Below, in pieces: positions 1 to 7,768 of a stretch of DNA of 64,000 nucleotides; position 1 is the first letter of the stretch, and the number at the start of each line of letters is the position of its first letter. Origin of the DNA: Firm-13 sp037143795 (GTDB lineage Bacteria; Bacillota; Clostridia; Saccharofermentanales; Saccharofermentanaceae); NCBI GenBank assembly GCA_037143795.1, contig JBAWXZ010000002.1, forward strand, positions 1-64,000, read 5' to 3'. A program made the translations under genes and the position numbers. The notes below the pieces were generated by a model. It saw only the letters and a list, made by a program, of their open reading frames with translations, did no database searches and was not told the origin of the DNA.

Positions 1-2
1 TA

Positions 3-2492
3 ACCAATACGTATGTACCGGGTGCACTGCAGGTGACAAAGAGTATCGTACTCGGAACTCTTGTCGGAACACCGGTGATTCCTGACTTCTCAATCACCAT
101 TACCGGACCGTCGTATCCGACAGGGAACACAAAGGTATTCAATACAGCCAACGGACTGACGCAGACATGGGCCAACCTGATTCCCGGTGCCTACACCATT
201 ACGGAAGCAGCGGCTGGTGCAGTATGGTCAGAAACCGTTCCGGCTGGAGCAGTGACGGTAGCGGCAGGCGCAACGGCAGCGGCAGGTGTAACCAATACGT
301 ATGTACCGGGTGCACTGCAGGTGACAAAGAGTATCGTACTCGGAACTCTTGTCGGAACACCGGTGATTCCTGACTTCTCAATCACCATTACCGGACCGTC
401 GTATCCGACAGGGAACACAAAGGTATTCAATACAGCCAACGGACTGACGCAGACATGGGCCAACCTGATTCCCGGAGCGTACACCATTACAGAAGTATCT
501 GCAGGAATTATGTGGTCGCAAACAGTTCCGGCAGGAGCAGTGACGGTAGCGGCAGGTGCAACGGCGGTGGCAAGTGTAACCAATACGTATGTACCGGGCG
601 CACTGCAGGTAACAAAGGTTATTGTACTCGGGGATGTTGTCGGAACACCGGCGATCCCTGACTTCTCGATCACCATTACCGGTCCGTCGTATCCGACCGG
701 GAACACGAAGGTATTCAACACAGCCAACGGACTGACGCAGACATGGACCAACCTGGTTCCCGGTGCTTATACCATTACGGAAGCAGCGGCTGGTGCAGTA
801 TGGTCAGAAACAGTTCCGGCAGGAGCAGTGACGGTAGCGGCAGATGAAGCGGCAGCGGCAAGTGTAACCAATACGTATGTACCGGGTGCACTTCAGGTGA
901 CAAAGAGTATCGTACTCGGGGATGTTGTCGGAACACCGGTGATTCCTGACTTCTCGATCACCATTACCGGTCCGTCGTATCCGACAGGGAACACAAAGGT
1001 ATTCAATACAGCCAACGGACTGACGCAGACATGGGCCAACCTGATTCCCGGAGCGTACACCATTACAGAAGTATCTGCAGGAATTATGTGGTCGCAAACA
1101 GTTCCGGCAGGAGCAGTGACGGTAGCGGCAGGTGCAACGGCGGTGGCAAGTGTAACCAATACGTATGTACCGGGAGCACTGCAGGTGACAAAGAGTATCG
1201 TACTCGGGGATGTTGTCGGAACACCGGTGATCCCTGACTTCTCGATTACCATCACCGGTCCGTCGTATCCGACAGGGAACACAAAGGTATTCAACACGGC
1301 CAACGGACTGACGCAGACATGGTCCAACCTGATTCCGGGTGCCTACACCATTACGGAAGCAGCGGCTGGTGCAGTATGGTCAGAAACCGTTCCGGCTGGA
1401 GCAGTGACGGTAGCGGCAGGCGCAACGGCAGCGGCAGGTGTAACCAATACGTATGTACCGGGTGCACTGCAGGTGACAAAGAGTATCGTACTCGGAACTC
1501 TTGTCGGAACACCGGTGATTCCTGACTTCTCGATCACCATCACCGGTCCGTCATATCCGACTGGAAACACAAAGGTATTCAACACGGCCAACGGACTGAC
1601 GCAGACATGGTCCAACCTGATTCCGGGTGCCTACACCATTACGGAAGCAGCGGCTGGTGCAGTATGGTCAGAAACCGTTCCGGCTGGAGCAGTGACGGTA
1701 GCGGCAGGCGCAACGGCAGCGGCAGGTGTAACCAATACGTATGTACCGGGTGCACTGCAGGTGACAAAGAGTATCGTACTCGGGGCTCTTGTCGGAACAC
1801 CGGTGATTCCTGACTTCTCAATCACCATTACCGGACCGTCGTATCCGACAGGGAACACAAAGGTATTCAATACAGCCAACGGACTGACGCAGACATGGGC
1901 CAACCTGATTCCCGGTGCCTACACCATTACGGAAGCAGCGGCTGGTGCAGTATGGTCAGAAACCGTTCCGGCTGGAGCAGTGACGGTAGCGGCAGGCGCA
2001 ACGGCAACGGCAAGTGTAACCAATACGTATGTACCGGGTGCACTGCAGGTAACAAAGAGTATTGTTCTTGTGGATGTAGTCGGAACACCGGTGATTCCTG
2101 ACTTCTCGATCACCATTACCGGTCCGTCGTATCCGACAGGGAACACGAAGGTATTCAACACAGCCAATGGAATGACGCAGACATGGACCAACCTGATTCC
2201 GGGTGCATACACCGTTACGGAAGCAGCTCCGGGCGGCAATTGGAAACAAACTCTTCCAATTGGATCTGCGACGGTGGCGGCGGGCGCAACGGCAGCCGTA
2301 ACTGTGACCAATACACTTACGGAAGTCCTTGCGGCTGAGAGAACACCAACCCCAACACCTACAACAGGTGTCCTGGGAGCTGTAAAAACCGGTGAATCGG
2401 ATAATCTGCTGCTGGTTGGAGGAGTATCACTCCTTCTGCTCGCCGGAATTCTGATTGTACTGCGCAGGAAATGGGATGAACTGAACAAATGA
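3..2492 (+). CDS. Repetitive cell-surface protein, 5' end outside window
   Basis: The reading frame is open from position 3, so the true start lies upstream and only the C-terminal part is seen. It holds eight repeats of 96 residues. Each has a motif like GPSYPTGNTKVFN, then a T-W-x-N-L-[IV]-PG-x-YT[IV]TE segment and a V-T-N-T-Y-V-PG-A-L-Q boundary, typical of small beta-sandwich (prealbumin-like/DUF5979-like) stalk modules of Gram-positive surface proteins. After the last repeat come a T/P-rich spacer, VLGAVKTGE, a hydrophobic segment of about 20 residues and the tail RRKWDELNK. This has the layout of a wall-sorting signal but lacks LPXTG; VLGAxxTG variants are common in Lachnospiraceae. It is probably an extended surface stalk or adhesin. 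The ligand and N-terminal domain cannot be seen. A strong terminator follows. Confidence 0.85.
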   Translation, partial: TNTYVPGALQVTKSIVLGTLVGTPVIPDFSITITGPSYPTGNTKVFNTANGLTQTWANLIPGAYTITEAAAGAVWSETVPAGAVTVAAGATAAAGVTNTYVPGALQVTKSIVLGTLVGTPVIPDFSITITGPSYPTGNTKVFNTANGLTQTWANLIPGAYTITEVSAGIMWSQTVPAGAVTVAAGATAVASVTNTYVPGALQVTKVIVLGDVVGTPAIPDFSITITGPSYPTGNTKVFNTANGLTQTWTNLVPGAYTITEAAAGAVWSETVPAGAVTVAADEAAAASVTNTYVPGALQVTKSIVLGDVVGTPVIPDFSITITGPSYPTGNTKVFNTANGLTQTWANLIPGAYTITEVSAGIMWSQTVPAGAVTVAAGATAVASVTNTYVPGALQVTKSIVLGDVVGTPVIPDFSITITGPSYPTGNTKVFNTANGLTQTWSNLIPGAYTITEAAAGAVWSETVPAGAVTVAAGATAAAGVTNTYVPGALQVTKSIVLGTLVGTPVIPDFSITITGPSYPTGNTKVFNTANGLTQTWSNLIPGAYTITEAAAGAVWSETVPAGAVTVAAGATAAAGVTNTYVPGALQVTKSIVLGALVGTPVIPDFSITITGPSYPTGNTKVFNTANGLTQTWANLIPGAYTITEAAAGAVWSETVPAGAVTVAAGATATASVTNTYVPGALQVTKSIVLVDVVGTPVIPDFSITITGPSYPTGNTKVFNTANGMTQTWTNLIPGAYTVTEAAPGGNWKQTLPIGSATVAAGATAAVTVTNTLTEVLAAERTPTPTPTTGVLGAVKTGESDNLLLVGGVSLLLLAGILIVLRRKWDELNK
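33..2336 (+). repeat. Eight tandem 288-bp in-frame repeats
   Basis: The unit starts recur at 33, 321, 609, 897, 1185, 1473, 1761 and 2049, exactly 288 bp apart. Two C-terminal half-variants alternate: TEAAAGAVWSE in units 1, 3, 5, 6 and 7, and TEVSAGIMWSQ in units 2 and 4. Unit 8 is the most diverged (EAAPGGNWKQ). Units are nearly identical at DNA level, which points to recent homogenisation or duplication and to likely copy-number variation between strains. Confidence 0.97.
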
Positions 2493-2525
2493 ACCACTGA
2501 TTCGCTGACTGTATAGTCAACGGGG

Positions 2526-2560
2526 GAGGTGCCCGGCATATGCCGGGCACCTCTTTTCTT
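2526..2560 (+). terminator. Rho-independent terminator of the surface-protein gene
   Basis: A perfect 13-bp stem (GAGGTGCCCGGCA and its complement, two-base TA loop) is followed by TTTTCTT, starting 34 bp after the stop codon. Confidence 0.93.
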
Positions 2561-2734
2561 ATCAGAATATGTACAGGAGAATCAGATGTTTTCCTTGTTG
2601 TTTTATGTGAGAGTTCCGGTTTCTGCTCCTTAAGAACAGTATCAGCGGTATTTCAGGCGGTGACTCATGTATTTACTGTGTTTTGGAACGATTTTAATTC
2701 CGAAAAACTGGAATTAACTGCTGAAGCAATATCG

Positions 2735-2781
2735 AAAAAACTGCGGCAAATTGGAATCATTCCATTTTGCCGCAGTTTTTC
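2735..2781. terminator. Second hairpin, terminator-like on both strands
   Basis: AAAAACTGCGGCAAA and TTTTGCCGCAGTTTTT form a long hairpin with A and T runs on both sides, so it could stop transcription from either direction. It lies between the surface-protein gene and the next gene. The rest of 2561-2817 shows no credible gene. A TATAAT -10 box at 2818-2823 probably serves the gene at 2878. Confidence 0.75.
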
Positions 2782-2877
2782 GTTGCTATTCACACATACA
2801 GAACATTGTGTTTCCAGTATAATAAAACAACAAAAACAAGTATATATTCAAAAATAGAAAATGAGGATTTTTTATAC

Positions 2878-4254
2878 ATGCGCAAACATCATGAATCGAT
2901 ACAACCTCCTATTCAACAAAAAAAGAAGAAAAAGGGCCGGTTCACGGTGCTTTCTTTAAGTAGGACTGGTCTGCAGATTCTGTTTTTCATCTGGCTGCCG
3001 TCGCTTTATATCAGTGCTTTTGCGGGTCTCCAGGAACTCTTTAATTCGATTGTGACATTATCATTCTCACTGTCGGCCATTTGGCCGAATCTTCTGGCCC
3101 TGGTTGCTATCGTTCCCTTAACTATTTTTGCCGGCCGCTTTTTTTGCGGCTGGATGTGTGCCTTCGGTTCCATTACGGACTGGGTATTTCGACTTTTTTC
3201 ACGATGGACAAAATCCAGAATCACAATTTCCAAAAAGGCGGATTTTGTCTTAAAGTTCATAAAATATATCGTTCTGGTCGTTCTTCTGCTATTAGGCTGG
3301 CTTGCCGGCTCACTGTCCGTTTCGGCCATAAGCCCGTGGGATGCCTTCGGTATGCTTTTTACAGTAGGTGCAGCCCCGGCGCTGGCTTTTGTATTAAAAA
3401 GTCTTCTTCCTGGATTCGTTCTCCTTGTGCTGGTTCTTATTGCATCGGCTTTTGTAGAACGGTTCTTCTGCCGCTATCTTTGTCCGATGGGAGCTTTTTT
3501 TGCACTGATCCCTATCACTCGGTTTATGTATATAGATAAACCTCGTGACAATTGTGGAAAGTGCCAGATATGCACAAAAAACTGCGCCATGGGAATTCAG
3601 TTGAATCAAATGGATCAAGTACAAAGCGGAGAATGCATCAACTGTATGAAATGTGTTGATGTGTGCCCGAGAAAAAATGTAAAAGTCCGCGCAGGAAAAA
3701 GTCTGCTGTATCCACTTGCGATAGCTGCAACGATGGTGGCTTTAATTGCCGGTCTCTTTATGATAGAAACAGTCCTTACTAACTCGGCGTATCAATCAAT
3801 CGGGACAGGAACGGTTTCTTCGGCCATCGAAACGACAGCAACCGGGACAACAAGCACAGTTGCTTCGACTGCGGCAACGGCACAGCCGTCTGCAACGAAC
3901 CAGGCTGCCGGATCCGCGGCATCGACAACTGCAGCAGCTTCTTCTTCAGCGGCTACGACTGCAGCAGCGGCAACAACGGCAGGTCTTTACAAAGATGGAA
4001 CATATAAGGGATCGGGTACCGGGTTTCGAGGTACAACTACTGTTCAGGTTACCGTTAAAAACGGACAGATTTCCAATGTTACAGTGATTTCCTATCAGGA
4101 TGACAGGCAATATTTTGACAGAGCTTTTTCAACAATCTCTGCGAATGTCATTTCAACACAAAGCGGGGCGGTTGATATTGTGTCACATGCCACTTACAGC
4201 AGCAATGGTATTATCCAGGCAATAAAGGCAGCATTATCGACAGCGAAAAATTAG
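2878..4254 (+). CDS. NapH/NosR-type 4Fe-4S membrane protein with C-terminal FMN-binding domain
   Basis: A 458-residue membrane electron-transfer protein. From the N terminus it has TM segments with cysteine motifs FFCGWMC (C90, C94) and FFCRYLC (C198, C202), as in NapH/NosR-family proteins. Two 4Fe-4S motifs follow (C226-C236 and C253-C263), then a TM helix near 277-297. A 70-residue Ala/Ser/Thr linker leads to an FMN_bind domain (about 384-458) with SHATYSS, the usual site of covalent FMN attachment on Thr by ApbE. It probably passes electrons from the membrane to an extracytosolic flavin. The start at 2878 is chosen because GAGG lies upstream and the longer in-frame extension crosses a terminator hairpin. 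The likely partner is the ApbE at 44868. The physiological donor and acceptor are unknown. Confidence 0.85.
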   Translation: MRKHHESIQPPIQQKKKKKGRFTVLSLSRTGLQILFFIWLPSLYISAFAGLQELFNSIVTLSFSLSAIWPNLLALVAIVPLTIFAGRFFCGWMCAFGSITDWVFRLFSRWTKSRITISKKADFVLKFIKYIVLVVLLLLGWLAGSLSVSAISPWDAFGMLFTVGAAPALAFVLKSLLPGFVLLVLVLIASAFVERFFCRYLCPMGAFFALIPITRFMYIDKPRDNCGKCQICTKNCAMGIQLNQMDQVQSGECINCMKCVDVCPRKNVKVRAGKSLLYPLAIAATMVALIAGLFMIETVLTNSAYQSIGTGTVSSAIETTATGTTSTVASTAATAQPSATNQAAGSAASTTAAASSSAATTAAAATTAGLYKDGTYKGSGTGFRGTTTVQVTVKNGQISNVTVISYQDDRQYFDRAFSTISANVISTQSGAVDIVSHATYSSNGIIQAIKAALSTAKN

Positions 4255-4275
4255 ACATAGGAGATATTTTTCCTT

Positions 4276-4376
4276 GGCATCCGCAGGATGCCCATCAGGG
4301 CGGCAGTATGTTTGTCGAGGCGACTTTCGCCGGACGTTAGTCCAAGAGAGCCGAGACAAATATACTGCCTCCCCCG
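4276..4376 (+). repeat. Structured intergenic element, copy A
   Basis: A small hairpin (GGCATCC-GCA-GGATGCC, 4276-4292) is followed after a few bases by a long stem pairing GGCAGTATGTTTGTC (4302-4316) with GACAAATATACTGCC (4355-4369). That stem encloses two further hairpins, GGCGA-CTT-TCGCC and GGAC-GTTA-GTCC. The sequence at 51866-51976 has the same order of parts with different stem sequences, so the structure rather than the sequence appears kept. No protein is encoded. Confidence 0.7.
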
Positions 4377-4418
4377 GGAACAAGACAAAATTGCTTAAGT
4401 TTGATATTATATCCCTGG

Positions 4419-4460
4419 TATAATTAACTGACATGTACACGAATACGCGTGTTTACATGT
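4419..4460 (+). promoter_or_regulatory. Extended -10 promoter and inverted-repeat operator of the ABC exporter operon
   Basis: TGGTATAAT (TATAAT at 4419-4424) is an extended -10 box. An imperfect inverted repeat follows at once, ACATGTACACG then CGTGTTTACATGT (4431-4460), placed where a repressor would block initiation. The regulator is not identified. Confidence 0.55.
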
Positions 4461-4482
4461 GTGTTTTACCGGGAGGACCACA

Positions 4483-5190
4483 ATGCTTGTAGTTTCACAT
4501 TTAACTAAAAAATACGGAACGACTCTTGCAAACGAGGATTTGAGTTTTTCATTGGGGGCGGGCGAAATCGGCGTCCTTTTAGGACCAAACGGTGCCGGTA
4601 AATCCACAGCAATTAAATGCATAATGGGCCTTTTGCGGTTTGCGGGATCGGTTGAAATCGACGGGAATCCCAATAAGAGCGAGACAGCCAAAAGAATTAT
4701 GGGATATGTTCCTGAGATGCCTGCTTTGTATGATCTTCTCACTGTTGAGGAACATGCTGAATTTATTATTCGTGCATATAAATTAGATAAAAGTGCCGGC
4801 GTTTACGCAAACGAAATTATGGAGCGGCTTGAATTGTCAGATAAGCGTAAGAAGCTTGGCAAAGAGCTGTCAAAAGGAATGCAGCAAAAGGTCAGTATCA
4901 TGTGCGCATTGCTTCCCCGTCCGAAGATGATTCTTCTTGATGAGCCGCTTGTGGGACTTGATCCGCATGCGATCAAAGAACTAAAGGCAATTTTAATGGA
5001 ACTCCGCGATCAGGGTTCAGCAATTTTTGTATCCACGCACATGATAGACAGTGTGGAAGGCTTGTGGGACAAGGTTTTTATCATGGTAAACGGACACATT
5101 GTTGCTACAAGGGACCATGATCTCGAAGAATTAAGCGGAAATGAGAGTCTTGAAGATCTGTTCTTTTCCATTACGGAGGGACAGGGATGA
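4483..5190 (+). CDS. ABC transporter ATP-binding protein
   Basis: A 235-residue ABC ATPase with Walker A GPNGAGKST, signature region LSKGMQQK, Walker B MILLDEP with the following D-loop, and a switch histidine in STHM. The signature has SKG instead of SGG, as in ABC-2 and related exporter ATPases. The start at 4483 is preceded by GGGAGG; the longer frame from 4459 has no ribosome site. It overlaps the membrane subunit by 4 bp (ATGA), so the two are translationally coupled. Substrate unknown; export is inferred from the partner family. Confidence 0.9.
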   Translation: MLVVSHLTKKYGTTLANEDLSFSLGAGEIGVLLGPNGAGKSTAIKCIMGLLRFAGSVEIDGNPNKSETAKRIMGYVPEMPALYDLLTVEEHAEFIIRAYKLDKSAGVYANEIMERLELSDKRKKLGKELSKGMQQKVSIMCALLPRPKMILLDEPLVGLDPHAIKELKAILMELRDQGSAIFVSTHMIDSVEGLWDKVFIMVNGHIVATRDHDLEELSGNESLEDLFFSITEGQG

Positions 5191-6782
5191 GAGCGCTATC
5201 TTATTTGCTCCTGACCAGTCTGAAGAATGCTCTGCGCCAGCTGCTGAAAAAGCCGGCTCTGGTTGTCATATATGTACTGGTTATCTTGATGATGGTATTT
5301 GCCATGCTTCCCGGAGGAAAAAGTATTACCTCCCAATCAGATATGACGCCTATTCTGCGCGCGATTGCCTTTTGCATTTTTGGATTTATTACGTACACGA
5401 GTATTTCAAAAGGATTGAAGCAGGGGTCGACTTTTTTTGCGATGCCTGATGTAAACATGCTTTTTACTTCTCCGATCCGTCCCCAGTCCGTGCTTCTGTA
5501 TGGTGTAATAAAGCAGATGGGCGTCAGCGCGATGGCGACGCTCTTTATGTGCTTCCAGATTCCGAACATGCGCAACCTGCTTCATCTGAGCGGGACGGGC
5601 ATTTTTGCAGTGACAAGCGCATGGTTTATTATCCTTGTCTGTGCACAGGTTGTGTCTCTTTGCACATATTCACTGACGGCTCCTTATCCGAAGCGCCGCC
5701 GGATCGGAAATTATGTTATGTATGGACTGATTGCTGCGCTGGTTCTCGGTCTGGGTGTATATCTCCTGTCCCGCGGCGGTGAGATGCAGGCCGTTATTGA
5801 CTATTTCGGTCTTCCCGTTATGGATTACATTCCTCTTGTCGGTTGGATTAACACCTATATGATGGGCCTGATCAGCGGAGAAACAGTCAGGCCACTTATG
5901 TTTTTACTGCTTGCCGTGTTTTTCCCAGCCCTTGGTATTGCTTTGGTGCAGCGTACGGACTCCGATTATTATGAGGATGTATTGTCGGCAACAGAGCGGA
6001 CTTATGTTACAAAACAGGCGATTAAGGATGGAAAGATCGGTGCCAAAAATATGAACGAGAATGTCCGCACCGGAAAAAGCGGAATTGTCGGAAAAGGGCA
6101 GGGCGCCAGCATTTTTTTCTACCGTCATTTGACAGAACAGAGGCGTACAGGGATGATTATCCTGGATAAAGGATCCCTTGTTGTCATTGTCGGTGCAGTC
6201 ATCGGCGGCATAATATTCAGAAACCTCACAGCAAAAGGCGAAATTACGCCGTTCATATCCAGCTTGATTGCGTTTGCAGCTTTGGCGTATATTCTGTATT
6301 TCCTTACTGTCTCCGGTAAGTTCACACAGGAACTGACGCGGCCTTTTATCTATCTGGTTCCTGCACCGGACGTCTTAAAGCTTCTATATTCCAATTTAAC
6401 GACTGTACTTAAGGCATTGGTTGAAGGCTTGATTGCCTTTACTATTCTTACCGTGCTGGCAGGGCTGCCGTGGTGGTATGTGCCGATGGCTACCCTGACG
6501 TATGCCACTTTGTCACAGGTTTATATCAGTATGTCTATTCTGACTCAGCGGATTCTGGGCGGATCAAATTCGAAAGTCTTAAGTACGGTCCTGTATCTAG
6601 TCAGTGCCAGCATCCTGCTGGTGCCCGGCGCCATTATTTTTGGCGTCCTGCAGGCGGTTTTTTATTTCAACGGGCAGCAGTTCCTGTTTGTTTCATATAT
6701 TGCCGCAATTTGCTACAATATAATTATTTCAGGACTTGTCCTGTTTCTCGGGAAAGGTATTCTACGGGAAGTTGAAATGTAA
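5187..6782 (+). CDS. Putative ABC exporter membrane subunit
   Basis: A 531-residue polytopic protein with about ten hydrophobic segments, the first near residues 24-44, and a polar loop around 255-310. Length and layout match the putative ABC exporter family (PF16962-like), which pairs with a single ATPase such as the one directly upstream. There is no periplasmic MacB-type domain. Together with the ATPase it should form a homodimeric or heteromeric exporter. No substrate can be named from sequence. Confidence 0.75.
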   Translation: MRALSYLLLTSLKNALRQLLKKPALVVIYVLVILMMVFAMLPGGKSITSQSDMTPILRAIAFCIFGFITYTSISKGLKQGSTFFAMPDVNMLFTSPIRPQSVLLYGVIKQMGVSAMATLFMCFQIPNMRNLLHLSGTGIFAVTSAWFIILVCAQVVSLCTYSLTAPYPKRRRIGNYVMYGLIAALVLGLGVYLLSRGGEMQAVIDYFGLPVMDYIPLVGWINTYMMGLISGETVRPLMFLLLAVFFPALGIALVQRTDSDYYEDVLSATERTYVTKQAIKDGKIGAKNMNENVRTGKSGIVGKGQGASIFFYRHLTEQRRTGMIILDKGSLVVIVGAVIGGIIFRNLTAKGEITPFISSLIAFAALAYILYFLTVSGKFTQELTRPFIYLVPAPDVLKLLYSNLTTVLKALVEGLIAFTILTVLAGLPWWYVPMATLTYATLSQVYISMSILTQRILGGSNSKVLSTVLYLVSASILLVPGAIIFGVLQAVFYFNGQQFLFVSYIAAICYNIIISGLVLFLGKGILREVEM

Positions 6783-6816
6783 GCTGCAGCAGCAATGTGA
6801 AGCGAGGTGCGTATAA

Positions 6817-7725
6817 ATGAAAAATACGGATATTTACCTTCATGGAATGATACTGATGACCACCAGCCACCTGCTTCGGGACTGCTTTCCGAGCCCTGAT
6901 CAGTATGCCGAAATCAGTAAGACCTATTCTTTTCCGGGCGGAGAGACAGGATGCTGTGCAAATGTCCTCGCAAGCCTCGGGCTTTCGGTAAGACTGGACG
7001 GAAATTATCAGGGAAGAAGAACGTATGGACCGATTTTGGAGTATTTCAAAGACCGGGACGTAGATACGTCAAGGCTGTTTGATGCACCGGACTTTGACGG
7101 TGTTGAGGATATGGTCATCATTGACAAACACACGCGGACAATTTTCGGCAAGTTCGGCGCGTTCTACGAAAGGGAGATAAAGCTCTGGAGTTTTCCGCTC
7201 CGGGAAGATATTGAAGCTTCATTGACGGTAGGAATAGATCCCTTTTTTGCGGAGGCTTCCGAAGCGGCTGCGCAGATAGCCCATGATCTTCGCAAACCAT
7301 ATGTGACGATTGACTGTCCGTATGATGCTCTCCTTCACAGGCTTTCTTCCGTAAATGTAGTATCCAATGAATTTATCAGGGGGAATTATCCGGATGAGGA
7401 TATTGCCGGACTATTCGCAAAATATACGGCCAACACAGCCGGACTGGTTATTTTCACATTTGGAAGCCAAAAAATCATGTACGGACGCAAAGACGAGCCG
7501 GTCAAATACATCACGCCGTATTCCGTCAATATAGTAAGCACATTAGGTGCAGGGGATACCTTCAAGGCAGGTGTTATCTATGCCCTGCACAGGCATATGG
7601 ACGACGATCAAATTGTGCGTTTTGCAGCAGCGGCAGCCGGTGTTGCCTGTGAGAATTACCCGATAGCCTATTATCCGCCCACTCTCGAAAAGATCCATGA
7701 ACTGATGAATCGTGCTGTGAAATGA
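6817..7725 (+). CDS. PfkB-family carbohydrate or nucleoside kinase
   Basis: A 302-residue ribokinase-fold kinase. The N-terminal glycine-rich region PGGETGCCANV corresponds to the substrate-binding G-G motif, and STLGAGDTFKAG near residue 245 holds the catalytic Asp and anion hole of PfkB family signature 2. The substrate is not obvious; the protein is divergent from fructokinase at 60811. It lies 34 bp after the ABC exporter gene with its own GAGGTG ribosome site, so it may be co-transcribed. That pairing has no evident functional logic. Confidence 0.8.
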   Translation: MKNTDIYLHGMILMTTSHLLRDCFPSPDQYAEISKTYSFPGGETGCCANVLASLGLSVRLDGNYQGRRTYGPILEYFKDRDVDTSRLFDAPDFDGVEDMVIIDKHTRTIFGKFGAFYEREIKLWSFPLREDIEASLTVGIDPFFAEASEAAAQIAHDLRKPYVTIDCPYDALLHRLSSVNVVSNEFIRGNYPDEDIAGLFAKYTANTAGLVIFTFGSQKIMYGRKDEPVKYITPYSVNIVSTLGAGDTFKAGVIYALHRHMDDDQIVRFAAAAAGVACENYPIAYYPPTLEKIHELMNRAVK

Positions 7726-7768
7726 TATAAGAAAAAGCAGGTAATCAGCGGTAAATGGGACACACGTT

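Noticed and set aside
191..751. Long open frames opposite the repeat protein, also at 893-1327, 1343-1615, 1631-1903 and 1919-2539
   Set aside because: They are mirror images of the 288-bp coding repeats; codon pattern and conservation fit the plus-strand frame.
2540..2857. A 105-codon open frame between the surface protein and the Fe-S membrane protein
   Set aside because: It runs through two terminator hairpins, has no ribosome site and no recognisable domain.
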